64,000 nucleotides of DNA, from the NCBI GenBank assembly GCA_023410595.1, contig JAEYPO010000032.1:8213-72212 (forward strand). Reading direction: 5' to 3'. Both the position numbers and the translations under genes were made by a program. This DNA is from Bacillota bacterium (GTDB lineage Bacteria > Bacillota > Clostridia > Christensenellales > SZUA-584). Positions 1-8,627 of the stretch are shown here, one piece after another. The notes under the pieces were generated by a model. The model searched no databases, had not been told where the DNA came from, and was given only the letters and a program-made list of their open reading frames with translations. How positions within the stretch are numbered: position 1 is the first letter of the stretch; each line of letters starts with the position of its first letter.

Positions 1-54
1 GTATCCGCCGTCATAAGCCTTTTTAAACATATCATTTGTAGTTACCAGTGGCAT
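1..54 (-). CDS. fba: Class II fructose-1,6-bisphosphate aldolase, N-terminal fragment cut by the window edge
   Basis: Only the first 18 codons are present, running off the left edge. They read MPLVTTNDMFKKAYDGGY, the characteristic N-terminus of bacterial class II (zinc-dependent) fructose-bisphosphate aldolase, which cleaves fructose-1,6-bisphosphate into two triose phosphates in glycolysis. A strong ribosome binding site (AAGGAGGTAA on the minus strand) lies just upstream of the ATG, which fixes the start. The catalytic residues lie outside the window, so the call rests on the N-terminal signature alone. Confidence 0.75.
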   Translation of the reverse strand, partial: MPLVTTNDMFKKAYDGGY

Positions 55-164
55 GTGGTTACCTCCTTGAAAGTAGATAATTAAAACCTCTGTGGAAAAT
101 TATATCTCATATTCTTTACTAATTAAAGTAGAAAATTCGGTTTTGGCTGAGTTTGCACATTTTA

Positions 165-193
165 TTGTCCGTTTTTCGTTATTATTGTATAAT
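165..193 (+). promoter_or_regulatory. Sigma-A type promoter for the DUF3842 gene
   Basis: A -35 box TTGTCC (165-170) and a perfect -10 box TATAAT (188-193) are separated by 17 bp. They lie 17 bp upstream of the ATG at 210, with the ribosome binding site between. Confidence 0.7.
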
Positions 194-209
194 ATCCGCG
201 GAGGTTTGT

Positions 210-620
210 ATGCTCAACGTTGTGGTAGTGGACGCCCAGGGCGGAGGCATGGGTGCGTCGATAGTAAAGTCGCTTACTGACAGATACGGCGGCCGCATAA
301 ATATTATTGCCGTAGGCACAAACGGCATAGCGAGCGCCGCAATGAAAAAGGGCGGCGCGTCGTGCTGCGCTACCGGCGAGAACGCGGTCTGTTTCAACGT
401 GCGCAGTGCCGACGTTATTATGGGCGGCATAGGAATAATAGCCTCCTGTGGCATGATGGGCGAGATAACGCCCGCCATGGCAAGGGCGATAGCCGAGAGC
501 CCCGCCCAGAAGATACTCATACCCGTTTCAAAGTGTAATATAATGATACCCGGCGTCATAAGCGCAGGGGCTAAAGAGCTTATCGAAATGGCAGCCGACG
601 CTCTCGCCGATTTTCTATGA
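210..620 (+). CDS. DUF3842 family protein
   Basis: A 136-residue cytoplasmic protein opening with MLNVVVVDAQGGGMG, a beta strand followed by a glycine-rich turn that resembles a nucleotide-binding fold. The length and this opening match the DUF3842 family of Clostridia, whose function is not established. The start at 210 was chosen over an in-frame ATG at 153 because GCGGAGG lies 6 bp before it and the upstream ATG lies before the -35 box. Four cysteines, including CC in the first half, are present. The 3' end overlaps the convergent gene by 6 bp. No catalytic motif could be assigned. Confidence 0.7.
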   Translation: MLNVVVVDAQGGGMGASIVKSLTDRYGGRINIIAVGTNGIASAAMKKGGASCCATGENAVCFNVRSADVIMGGIGIIASCGMMGEITPAMARAIAESPAQKILIPVSKCNIMIPGVISAGAKELIEMAADALADFL

Positions 621-1403
621 CGCCTTTATAACCGTTTTCTGCAATATGCCTGAGTCGCATTTCTCCGCGGCGCTTTCGCTTGGCGCTATAACATACAGCA
701 TTACAGTGCATCCGTACTGCTCCAGGTATTTAGCGTATATCCTGCCGCATAGTTTCACAGCCGCAAAATCTTCCGGCACGTCCTTCATAGGCCTACCGTA
801 CTGCAAATACGGCGTTTTATCGCTCTTAAAATTGTGCGCGCAGCCGCTGGCGCTCAAGATAGCGTCTATCCTCGTCCAGCCGCCGCTGCCCGCTATGCTT
901 GCGTTCTCTTGCGTTTGTATGCTCTCCACGCTGAATACAGGCTCCTTGCAGCCGAACGCCGCGAGTACCAGCTGCGTGTAATCGTAATTAACCGCCTTTG
1001 TCACTTCGTCTATATCGAGCTTTCCGTTCGGGAAACCGAACGCGCCGTTTTTCTTATTGACTGCGTAAGCGCCATAGAACGACGAGTATTTATCGCTGCC
1101 CGTGTCGTATATGGACGACGTACGCGTTACCGGATCGAACGCTCCGAAGTTGTACATTATAGACATATCGGCGTCTATGCCCGACCAGCCCCTGAATCCC
1201 GTCGCGTTAAAAGTAAGCACGAAAGGATACCATCCCTCCCCCGAGGGCATGTCCACACTAAATCCGTTTTCGCGCATTACGCTCGACGCGCTGTGCTGCC
1301 CCGAGTAGATTCCCATTACTATGTAGCTCTGCAGCGGGTAGAAGAACCAGAATATCAAAAAGCCTATAATCAACAACAGTAAAAGCGCTGACAATTTTCT
1401 CAT
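615..1403 (-). CDS. Hypothetical membrane-anchored extracytoplasmic protein
   Basis: A 262-residue protein with one hydrophobic helix at residues 5-26, preceded by MRK. This fits an uncleaved signal anchor with the remainder outside the cell. The outer part is rich in Tyr, Ser and Gly and has four cysteines in its second half that could form disulfides. No family was recognised. It is a single-gene unit convergent with the DUF3842 gene, and its stop codon overlaps that gene by 6 bp. Codon use, with many ATA and GGC, is like the neighbours, so it looks native. Confidence 0.6.
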   Translation of the reverse strand: MRKLSALLLLLIIGFLIFWFFYPLQSYIVMGIYSGQHSASSVMRENGFSVDMPSGEGWYPFVLTFNATGFRGWSGIDADMSIMYNFGAFDPVTRTSSIYDTGSDKYSSFYGAYAVNKKNGAFGFPNGKLDIDEVTKAVNYDYTQLVLAAFGCKEPVFSVESIQTQENASIAGSGGWTRIDAILSASGCAHNFKSDKTPYLQYGRPMKDVPEDFAAVKLCGRIYAKYLEQYGCTVMLYVIAPSESAAEKCDSGILQKTVIKAS

Positions 1404-1448
1404 GGGGAAAGTATACCACAGGTTTTACCAGTCGCATACCCTCTTAGC

Positions 1449-1477
1449 TTGCATTGCGGCGAGCGTAAACGTATAAT
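1449..1477 (+). promoter_or_regulatory. Promoter for mnmA
   Basis: TTGCAT (1449-1454) and TATAAT (1472-1477) are separated by 17 bp. The -10 box is perfect and the -35 box is partial. It lies 29 bp before the TTG start of mnmA. Confidence 0.55.
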
Positions 1478-1506
1478 TAATCGAAAAACTATGCAAGGAG
1501 AAACGC

Positions 1507-2586
1507 TTGAGGGAGAACAAAAAAACGCGCGTCGTGTGCGGCATGTCGGGAGGCGTGGATTCCGCCGTAGCGGCATACCTGCTGAAACAGCAAGGATTCG
1601 ACGTCGTCGGAGTGTTCATGAAAAACTGGCAGGACGACGGCGAAGGCTGCAGCGCGGCGGCAGACTATGAGGACGTAAAGAGCGTGTGCGCGGCTCTCGA
1701 TATACCCTATTATACCGTGAACTTCGAGCGCGAATATTATGAGCGCGTTTTTAAGTATTTCCTTGAGGAATACAGGCGCGGCCGCACGCCCAACCCGGAC
1801 GTGATGTGCAACTCAGAGATAAAGTTCGCGGCGTTCCTCGAACACGCCAAAAAGTTGGGGGCCCAGAAGATAGCTACCGGCCACTATGCGCGCACGGGCG
1901 GAGAGTTTGGCTCGCGGCTCATGAAAGCCGCCGATACGAATAAGGACCAAACGTATTTCCTCTGCATGCTGACCAAAGCGCAGATAGAGAGCGCAATGTT
2001 TCCCATAGGCAACATGAAGAAGGACGACGTGCGGCATCTCGCATCATCGCTAGGCCTTTCTGTTGCCGATAAAAAGGACTCCACCGGCATTTGCTTCATA
2101 GGCGAAAGAAAGTTCCGCGATTTTCTTAAAAACTTCCTGCCCGCGCAGCCGGGAGATATAAAGACGCCCGAAGGCAAAGTAGTGGGCAAGCATCAGGGCG
2201 TAATGTATTACACGTTAGGGCAGCGCCGGGGCCTCGGCATAGGCGGCAGCCCCGATGGAGCGGGCGGGCGCTGGTTCGTGGTGGATAAGGATGTATGCAG
2301 CAACACGCTGTACGTGCAGCAGGGCGAGACGGACGCGCTGTATTCCAAAGCGCTGCTCGCCACCGGCATGAACTATATAAACGGCCGCCCAGAGGGCGGC
2401 TTTGAGTGCTGCGCGCGTTTCCGCTACCGCCAGGGCGACCAGAGGGTGCGCGTTTCGCCGCGGGGACAAGGCGAGTACATAGAGTTTGAGAAGCGCCAGC
2501 GCGCCGTAACGCCCGGGCAGTATGCCGTGCTGTATATGGGCGAAGAGTGTCTCGGCGGCGGCGTAATAGACGAAGTATATTTTTAA
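1507..2586 (+). CDS. mnmA: tRNA-specific 2-thiouridylase MnmA
   Basis: MnmA activates U34 of tRNA-Lys, -Glu and -Gln with ATP and transfers sulfur to give 2-thiouridine. The 359-residue length is normal for the family. Visible motifs are the PP-loop SGGVDS at residues 14-19, the DxNPDVxCN segment with catalytic Cys101, and the second catalytic cysteine Cys196 in STGICFIGERKF. The C-terminal beta-barrel ends in the usual GGGxI segment. The start is TTG at 1507, selected because AAGGAG sits 6 bp upstream and the family motif begins directly after. A Nudix gene follows after 10 bp and is probably co-transcribed. No cysteine desulfurase gene is adjacent. Confidence 0.96.
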   Translation: MRENKKTRVVCGMSGGVDSAVAAYLLKQQGFDVVGVFMKNWQDDGEGCSAAADYEDVKSVCAALDIPYYTVNFEREYYERVFKYFLEEYRRGRTPNPDVMCNSEIKFAAFLEHAKKLGAQKIATGHYARTGGEFGSRLMKAADTNKDQTYFLCMLTKAQIESAMFPIGNMKKDDVRHLASSLGLSVADKKDSTGICFIGERKFRDFLKNFLPAQPGDIKTPEGKVVGKHQGVMYYTLGQRRGLGIGGSPDGAGGRWFVVDKDVCSNTLYVQQGETDALYSKALLATGMNYINGRPEGGFECCARFRYRQGDQRVRVSPRGQGEYIEFEKRQRAVTPGQYAVLYMGEECLGGGVIDEVYF

Positions 2587-2596
2587 GGGGTGCAGT

Positions 2597-3277
2597 ATGG
2601 CTTACATACCGTCGTCAAGCGAAGAGGAACAGTTTATAAAAGATTATGACCCATCAAAATACAAAAACCCGGCCGTAGCCGCCGACACCGCGCTGTTCGC
2701 GCTCGATGGAGACGCTTTAAAGCTGCTGCTTATTAAGCGCGGCGGGTATCCCTATAAGGACAGATGGGCGCTGCCCGGCGGTTTCGTGGATATCGACGAG
2801 GACATAAAGGACAGCGCCGCGCGCGAGCTGCTTGAAGAAACGGGCGTTGATGGCCTGTACCTCGAGCAGGCGTTCGTCTGGGGCAGGCCGGACAGAGACC
2901 CGCGCTCAAGGGTAATTACGGTAAGCTATATATCGCTTGCCGACTTTGCGTCCATAAAGCCCAAGGCGGGCGACGACGCGGCCCTTGCGGAATGGTTCGC
3001 CATTAAAGAGTATAATATTACGGAAAAAGACAGCTTTACGTATATCGACTACGCGCTCGAAGGCCCCGAAACGCTTAAGCCCTCCGTAAAGTTCCCGTCC
3101 GGAAGGATACAGCAGATATCGTGCGTTGATGCGGGCGGCCTTGCTTTTGACCACCCCGAGTCTATAGTCTATTCTTTCGAGCTTCTTAAACGGAAAGCAA
3201 AAGACGGCAGGTTCCTTGAGTTCGCCCTGCGAGATAATAAGCTGCGCGAGCGCGCAAGAAATGCAATACTTGGTTAG
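2597..3277 (+). CDS. Nudix hydrolase
   Basis: A 226-residue Nudix protein. The full Nudix box is visible at residues 62-84: G, then E after five residues, then RELLEETGV with the metal-binding glutamates. Proteins of this build in Clostridia are often annotated as ADP-ribose pyrophosphatase-like. The substrate cannot be read from sequence. The C-terminal region after residue 150 could be the winged-helix-like domain of NrtR-type regulators, but no clear helix-turn-helix was recognised. The gene starts 10 bp after mnmA with AAGGGGTG before the ATG, which suggests one operon. Its last 4 bp overlap the convergent ABC permease gene. Confidence 0.85.
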   Translation: MAYIPSSSEEEQFIKDYDPSKYKNPAVAADTALFALDGDALKLLLIKRGGYPYKDRWALPGGFVDIDEDIKDSAARELLEETGVDGLYLEQAFVWGRPDRDPRSRVITVSYISLADFASIKPKAGDDAALAEWFAIKEYNITEKDSFTYIDYALEGPETLKPSVKFPSGRIQQISCVDAGGLAFDHPESIVYSFELLKRKAKDGRFLEFALRDNKLRERARNAILG

Positions 3278-4392
3278 ACTTCTTTTCTTCTAATAATGAA
3301 TGGAAGCACATTATATACTATAGTGCAGCCCAGTAGCCCCGCTATGCATAGAGCCGGATCAAGTGTATTTATCGACGACAGCCACCTTGACGGCAGCAGG
3401 TATGTGACCATATTGAGGGCCCCGCCCGAGGGGAGCTTAACAAGCAGCGAGCCGAACATCACGTTTGCTATCGTTATCACCGATATCAGCAGCATGAGCA
3501 CCGTCTGGTTGCTTATCTTTGCTATTAGCGAGGCGACGCCGCCGTATGAAACAAGGTACAGCGCGAACATCACGGCCATAGGCGCTATTATACCGCCCGC
3601 GCCCGCGAGACCGAACGCGACGAGCGGCACCGCGACTATCGGCAGTATATACACCGTATCGGCGACCGCAGTCGAAAAACGGAAAAGCTCCATCGAGAAC
3701 GCGCGCGATTTCAGCCGCGCCGGAAAATCCGTCCCCTTTCCTGATACGGTAATCCCCGTAAGCATGAAAAAGCATACCAGCGCGCAGAGCAGGTAAAGCG
3801 AAGTAAACGCCGCGTCCATGATAGGCGTTACCTCCTTTGTCCGTCCCGCCTCGTTGCTCCGTTCTATAGAGAGTATCGGCTTGTCCGTACCCTCGTTTGC
3901 GTCCTCAAACACCCGCGCGCGAAGCTCTTCTCCGCCGAATTTCGCGGCCTCACCAGCGCTGTAGCACGTCGCCCACAGCCTCATGGCCTCTCCGCCCACG
4001 CTCTCGGATATCACGCCCGCCGCCGTGCTGTAAGGCGAACGCAGCAGCTTCAGCGTGTTGTCGAACTCGCCGTTCTTTATCGACTGCTCAAAGCCCTTCT
4101 TTATCACAAACACGCCCTCGAGCCTGCCTGTCTGGAGGTTTGCCGTAAGCGCTGCCTCGTCGCCCTTCGTCACCCACACCACTTTAAGTTCCTCTACGTT
4201 TTTTAGCAGCAAACGGGAAAACTCCGTGTTGTCCTCGTCTATCCAGCCTATGGGCACGGGCGCGTCGGGTATGATAAGGCCAATAAAAGGCGCGACCGCA
4301 ACGAGCAGCGCGAGCGCAAAAAACACCAGCCCGCGAGCCGAAGTAAACAAATGTTTAAGCCGGTATTTGAATGTCGAACGAAACAGCTTCAT
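3274..4392 (-). CDS. ABC-2 type transporter permease, subunit B
   Basis: A 372-residue integral membrane protein of the ABC-2 permease family (YhgE/Pip-like topology). It has one N-terminal helix at about 20-42, a large extracytoplasmic domain, then five or six helices from about residue 190 to 365. It is the last gene of a four-gene operon with an ATPase, an anchored protein and a sister permease, and its ATG overlaps the stop of the upstream permease by 4 bp. The pair would form the membrane channel of an exporter. The substrate is unknown. Confidence 0.85.
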   Translation of the reverse strand: MKLFRSTFKYRLKHLFTSARGLVFFALALLVAVAPFIGLIIPDAPVPIGWIDEDNTEFSRLLLKNVEELKVVWVTKGDEAALTANLQTGRLEGVFVIKKGFEQSIKNGEFDNTLKLLRSPYSTAAGVISESVGGEAMRLWATCYSAGEAAKFGGEELRARVFEDANEGTDKPILSIERSNEAGRTKEVTPIMDAAFTSLYLLCALVCFFMLTGITVSGKGTDFPARLKSRAFSMELFRFSTAVADTVYILPIVAVPLVAFGLAGAGGIIAPMAVMFALYLVSYGGVASLIAKISNQTVLMLLISVITIANVMFGSLLVKLPSGGALNMVTYLLPSRWLSSINTLDPALCIAGLLGCTIVYNVLPFIIRRKEV

Positions 4393-5609
4393 TCCGCTCT
4401 CCTTTGAAAGCTCTTAATGCTTATGGGCAGCAGCATCAGTATGTACGCGGCAAATATCCCGGCGAACGCCAGCGTGCCCCCCGCGCCTGCGTCGAACAGC
4501 CCCGCGATGCCGAGCTTAAGCGCAGGCGCCAGCGGCGTGTAAAAGGATATGTCGCGTATTATTGACGGCATGTACGCGGAAGGTATGATAAGCCCGCCCG
4601 CGAGCGAGAGCGCCAGCACGCTCATAAACGATATCCTCACAGCGAGCTGCGGCGTCTTGGAATAAAGCCCCGCGAGCATCAGGCCAAGGCTTAAGAACAG
4701 GCAGAGCAGCAGGCCAAACAGCAGCATTATGAGTACGCTGCCCGAAAACTCTTTTATAGCGCCCGTTATGGCGCAGAACGCTGCCAACAGCACGGCGTAC
4801 TCCACGAACAAAAACGCTCCGCCTGCGAGCCATCTCGAGACAAAGCACGTTACCGGCGTGTTACCCGATAACAGCTGGCGGTGTATCAGCCCCGTCTCGT
4901 AATCGTTCGCCGTTATGCGCGCTATGGGCATGCCCCCGAGCGCCACGAACAGTATGAGAAAGCTTACGGCGTAATACTGTATAGGCAGCGCGCCGCCGAG
5001 GGGCGATGTTATATCCGTATCCTCATAAAGCGCCGCCCTTGAGAGCACGCTCGTAAAGAATATATTAGTCGTTCTGCCGTATACGTCCGCCGCAGCCGCC
5101 GGGTCAGCTCCCGCTTCCACGCTGCCTAAGTACAGCACGTTGACGGCGTGCTGCGCGTGGCTGACGAGCTCCACGCCCGAGCTTAGAGTCTCATACAGCA
5201 GCGCGTCCTCGAGCGGCATGTTCTGATTGCCGTAATACGTTATAGTGACGCTGCCGCCGCCGCGAAGCTCACTCTGCATGTTTTCGGGTATGTGTATATA
5301 AGCCGCCGCTCTCTGCTCAACGGCTTTTTTGCCCTCATTTTCGCTCTGAACGAACTGCGTGGAGATAAGGCCGCCCAGCGACCTGCTCTCGATAAGGCTC
5401 TTTAATATAGAGGCCGTGAGCTTGTCGTCGTCTTCGCAGTATACCGCTACGCTGAAGCTGTTCGTACGTACGTCCGCAAAAAAATACGGCGCCACGGCAA
5501 CCGATATGAGCGCCACGAAAACAAGCGGCGCAAGCAAAGCTATTATAACGGCCGTCCTGTTCTGAAGCAGCCTTTTTATATCTACGCTAAACAGCTTTTT
5601 CATCCGCAT
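4389..5609 (-). CDS. ABC-2 type transporter permease, subunit A
   Basis: A 406-residue ABC-2 permease with the same plan as its downstream neighbour. An N-terminal helix at about 20-40 is followed by an extracellular domain of roughly 170 residues and six C-terminal helices. The segment PIARITANDYETGLIHR resembles the amphipathic elbow of ABC-2 exporters. Two different permeases with one ATPase suggest a heterodimeric channel. It lies 36 bp downstream of the 493-residue anchored protein, and its 3' end is translationally coupled to the second permease. Confidence 0.87.
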   Translation of the reverse strand: MRMKKLFSVDIKRLLQNRTAVIIALLAPLVFVALISVAVAPYFFADVRTNSFSVAVYCEDDDKLTASILKSLIESRSLGGLISTQFVQSENEGKKAVEQRAAAYIHIPENMQSELRGGGSVTITYYGNQNMPLEDALLYETLSSGVELVSHAQHAVNVLYLGSVEAGADPAAAADVYGRTTNIFFTSVLSRAALYEDTDITSPLGGALPIQYYAVSFLILFVALGGMPIARITANDYETGLIHRQLLSGNTPVTCFVSRWLAGGAFLFVEYAVLLAAFCAITGAIKEFSGSVLIMLLFGLLLCLFLSLGLMLAGLYSKTPQLAVRISFMSVLALSLAGGLIIPSAYMPSIIRDISFYTPLAPALKLGIAGLFDAGAGGTLAFAGIFAAYILMLLPISIKSFQRRAE

Positions 5610-5645
5610 CCCCGCCGAAAGCCTCGCGGCGTCCGGGCGCCGTTC

Positions 5646-7127
5646 CTACAGGCTGTCGCCTATGTCTCCGAAATTGAATATGCCCTGTCCGGGCGTGAAC
5701 ATTCTGAAAATGTCTTCGAGTTTGCCCCAGTCTTTTTCGTATATATCGCTCCAGCCCCTTGTTTCTTTGAGCGTACCGAGGCTCCCGCCTATACTTATAT
5801 CGGCCTTTATTTCAATGTCGAAAGATATGTTATCAGCAGTATTGGTTATGCGGGACACATCGGCGTCCATATCTACTTCGCCGGTTACGGAGTATTCCCC
5901 GCCCTCCTTGGAAAACTCAAGCGCAGCGCTGATATTCTGGGTCAAGCTGTCCGCGCCGGCGCCCGAGCCTGTCACATCGCTCTCCACCGTAAGCTTGTCG
6001 CCCTGCCAGCTTGAGCGGAACCTGCTTTGAGACGCCGTGCCGTCCATTTCTAATTTATCGTATATAGAATTATCGTTGCCGCTGAACTCCGACATATATA
6101 TATAATCAACGCTTAAGCCGTCGCCGGAGCAGACGAATGAAATGCCCGCGTATTTGCCGTCCTTTTTATACACCGACCACGACACGCCGCTTAACTCCCC
6201 CGACTCAATCGCTTCGTTCAGGCTCTCCAGTCCGTCGTCCGTCGTTACTGCTTCAATGCCAATAAAGCCGGTGAACGTATCAAGCAGCTGCTGTATATCG
6301 CGGCTAAGCTTTTTGTCGCCCTCGACGTGCTGCTTAAAGCTGCCCAGCACCTCCTTAAGCGCCGCCGCGTCAAGCTCCGTCGTTATTGCGTCCATGCTCG
6401 TTTCGTTATCGTCCTTCGGGCTGTAAACGTTCTGCTTCTCCGTCTTTGTGTACTTATCGGGCACAGACGCCGCCAGCGCCTCGAGCAGCCCCATAGCTAG
6501 GCCGTCGTCCTTGGGCAGGAACGGCAGCAGCGCGCAGAGCCTCTCTTTAAGGCCCATGCTGCCTTTAAGCGCTTCTTCGTCTGCCTGCTCTATCGCCTTG
6601 CTTCCCGCCTGGCCCATGACGTCGGCAACGATGTTGTTGTCTATGATGTACGCTCCTGCCACTTCCATGCCGAGCGCGCTCAACTTTACGCCTAAGTCCT
6701 TCATATCATATTTAGCATCCAGCCCTAAAGAAACGCTGCTTAAAGGGAGCCCCGGCATATTCAGGCCGTCCATGTCCATTTTAAGCTCAGACTCTATCTC
6801 AAACGGCTCTTCCTGCAGCCTTCCTACTATCTCTTTAGCTATACGTCCTGTCTGACTCTCTCTTGCCTCCTGCTGATCAAGGAAAAACTCGTACGCCGCA
6901 ACAACGCCCGCGCTGCCCTTAAGGCCGCCGCTCTTCTTTTCATCCCCTCCGCCGCTTGTGCCTATTACGCCCAGCGCCGCGGCTACGGTAGCTGTGACGC
7001 CGCATACGAACAATACGGCCAGCGTTATCCAGAGCCACAGCCTTCCCTTAAACACAGGCAAACCCGCCTTGCTTCCTATCCCCGAAGCGCGCGAATCCCT
7101 TTTGTCGCTGCCAGCATCATGTTCCAT
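5646..7127 (-). CDS. Membrane-anchored extracellular protein within an ABC exporter operon
   Basis: A 493-residue protein. A charged cytoplasmic start is followed by one hydrophobic helix at about 31-55, a GGGDEKKSGG linker, and a long outside region rich in Asp, Ser, Leu and Lys. The outside region alternates amphipathic strands (SELKMDMDGLNMPGLPLSSV type), suggesting beta-rich lipoprotein-like folding. No family was recognised with confidence. It sits between the ATPase (13 bp upstream) and the two permeases, so it is likely an accessory of the exporter, such as a substrate-binding or envelope-stress partner. That role is an inference from position only. Confidence 0.65.
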   Translation of the reverse strand: MEHDAGSDKRDSRASGIGSKAGLPVFKGRLWLWITLAVLFVCGVTATVAAALGVIGTSGGGDEKKSGGLKGSAGVVAAYEFFLDQQEARESQTGRIAKEIVGRLQEEPFEIESELKMDMDGLNMPGLPLSSVSLGLDAKYDMKDLGVKLSALGMEVAGAYIIDNNIVADVMGQAGSKAIEQADEEALKGSMGLKERLCALLPFLPKDDGLAMGLLEALAASVPDKYTKTEKQNVYSPKDDNETSMDAITTELDAAALKEVLGSFKQHVEGDKKLSRDIQQLLDTFTGFIGIEAVTTDDGLESLNEAIESGELSGVSWSVYKKDGKYAGISFVCSGDGLSVDYIYMSEFSGNDNSIYDKLEMDGTASQSRFRSSWQGDKLTVESDVTGSGAGADSLTQNISAALEFSKEGGEYSVTGEVDMDADVSRITNTADNISFDIEIKADISIGGSLGTLKETRGWSDIYEKDWGKLEDIFRMFTPGQGIFNFGDIGDSL

Positions 7128-7140
7128 TGGTTTTCCTCCT

Positions 7141-7830
7141 CTAGGCCGTATAGTACCTTATAGCTTCGGACAGGCTGCGATGCTCTGTTCCGGAAAAATC
7201 CAGGCCTCCGTCATACGTGACCGAGCCGCCGCGCAGCGCGATGAGCTCGTCCGCGAGCATGCTCATCTCTTCTATGTAATGACTCGTGAATATTATCGTT
7301 ACCCCATGCTTTTTCAGCTCGCATAAATTTCCTATTATCCTGCGGCGGTTTGCTATATCCACGCCCGCCAGCGGTTCGTCGAGTATTAAAAGCGACGGGC
7401 GCAGCACCAGCGACGCCCCTATGTTGAGCCTGCGCTTCATGCCGCCCGAAAGCTTAGACACCTTCTTTTTCTCCATGCCTTCAAGGCCTACGGCATCGAG
7501 AGCCCATTTGTAAAGCGACTCATCCTTAGTCTTCATCCAGTAATAGAGGTTGTCTCTTACGGTAAGCTCCTGCATGAGCGCGATGCCCTGCGGCACATAG
7601 CCTATCCTCTCCCTCGCTGCGGCCGGGTTTGCCAGCGCGTCTATGCCGTCGATAAAAAGCGTTCCCGAATCGGGCTCGGAAGCGGTGGCAAGCACTTTTA
7701 GCAGCGTCGTCTTGCCCGCGCCGTTTTCACCGGCCACGGCGAGCGCGCTGCCTCTTTTTAAGTTTATGCTGATATCTTTTAAATAAAGCGTTTTCCCGTA
7801 CGATTTGAAAAGGTTGCCCGCAACGACCAA
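7141..7830 (-). CDS. ABC transporter ATP-binding protein
   Basis: A 229-residue nucleotide-binding subunit energising the exporter encoded downstream. Visible are Walker A GENGAGKTT (residues 34-42), Q-loop GYVPQ, signature LSGGMKRR, Walker B LLILDEPLAGVD and the switch histidine in TSHYIEE. This is the CcmA-like subgroup that pairs with ABC-2 permeases. The start is TTG at 7830, with AAGGAAGG about 8 bp upstream. It is the first gene of the four-gene minus-strand operon and has a good promoter 60 bp upstream. Confidence 0.93.
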   Translation of the reverse strand: MVVAGNLFKSYGKTLYLKDISINLKRGSALAVAGENGAGKTTLLKVLATASEPDSGTLFIDGIDALANPAAARERIGYVPQGIALMQELTVRDNLYYWMKTKDESLYKWALDAVGLEGMEKKKVSKLSGGMKRRLNIGASLVLRPSLLILDEPLAGVDIANRRRIIGNLCELKKHGVTIIFTSHYIEEMSMLADELIALRGGSVTYDGGLDFSGTEHRSLSEAIRYYTA

Positions 7831-7889
7831 CTTAAAGCACCTTCCTTTGCACTAATGAAACACTCTGCCTTTGTATACTTACGCTAAAC

Positions 7890-7919
7890 AGTATATCATT
7901 GCTTATAAAAGGAAGTCAA
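7890..7919 (-). promoter_or_regulatory. Promoter of the ABC exporter operon
   Basis: On the minus strand TTGACT (7919-7914) and TATACT (7895-7890) are separated by 18 bp. Each box is a 5/6 match to the sigma-A consensus. It directs transcription toward the ATPase gene. Confidence 0.7.
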
Positions 7920-7946
7920 AGCGTTATATTATAGCCGCTCAGTTAC

Positions 7947-7981
7947 AAAAAAGCCCCGGATACCATAACGCAACCGGAGCT
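7947..7981 (-). terminator. Intrinsic terminator after the bactofilin operon
   Basis: Minus-strand stem AGCTCCGG / CCGGGGCT (7981-7974 and 7959-7952, one G-U pair), followed directly by a run of T. It lies 15 bp past the bactofilin stop codon. Confidence 0.75.
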
Positions 7982-7995
7982 CAAAACCTTAATAT

Positions 7996-8553
7996 CTATC
8001 TCTTATTGTTGTTGCCTTTAAACACGTTTATCACCGGCCTTGGCGGCTGTCCGTTTCCGGAAGCCTTCCCGGCAGACTGCGCAGACGCAGACACTTTCAC
8101 CGCGGCGATAGGCTCCTGCACCTTTTCGTCCGGCTGGGCCTTCTCGGCGGGCTCCTTCGCGGCCGGGGTTGCAGGCTCCTCTTTGCCTATGACGCTCTCG
8201 TCTATAGCGCCGCCTATAGCCATATTGCCTTTGTACTGCGCTCCGTTTTCTATCTCCACAGATACGGCCTTAACGTCGCCTATCAGCTTCGCGCTGCTGA
8301 ATATGCACAGGCTCCCGGACACGTGTATATTGCCCCTCACTATGCCCGCTACCTGCACGTCAATACCCGATATGTTGCCATCCACGAGCGCGTTGCTTCC
8401 CACGTGCACGTTCCCCGACGCGCTTATGTTGCCGTTTATCCTGCCGTCTATCTTAATATTGCTTTTTGTCTGAAGATTTCCCTTGACAAAAGAATCAGCT
8501 GAAATATAAACATCCATCTTTGCCGCCGGCTCCTGAAACGCCACTTTACCCAT
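7996..8553 (-). CDS. Bactofilin (polymer-forming cytoskeletal protein)
   Basis: A 185-residue bactofilin (DUF583). Residues about 12-112 form the right-handed beta-helix core, seen as repeating short strands with Gly-Asn turns such as IKIDGRINGNISASGNVHVG. These proteins self-assemble without nucleotide and scaffold local cell-wall synthesis or membrane proteins. The C-terminal tail from about residue 115 is Ala, Pro, Glu and Lys rich and probably disordered. It follows a small membrane anchor gene and an NlpC/P60 wall hydrolase on the same strand and ends at a terminator. Bactofilins are often paired with M23 peptidases. Here the wall enzyme is an NlpC/P60 protein, which is unusual. Confidence 0.93.
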   Translation of the reverse strand: MGKVAFQEPAAKMDVYISADSFVKGNLQTKSNIKIDGRINGNISASGNVHVGSNALVDGNISGIDVQVAGIVRGNIHVSGSLCIFSSAKLIGDVKAVSVEIENGAQYKGNMAIGGAIDESVIGKEEPATPAAKEPAEKAQPDEKVQEPIAAVKVSASAQSAGKASGNGQPPRPVINVFKGNNNKR

Positions 8554-8627
8554 CTTTCTTCTCCTAATTAATTTATTATTTGTATATCGTTACCGGCCTT
8601 ATGGCGGCCCGCGCCCGGCCCGGTATG

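Noticed and set aside
834..1382. A 182-codon plus-strand frame over the anchored hypothetical gene
   Set aside because: Arg-rich shadow frame without a ribosome site. The minus-strand frame has a membrane helix and native codon use.
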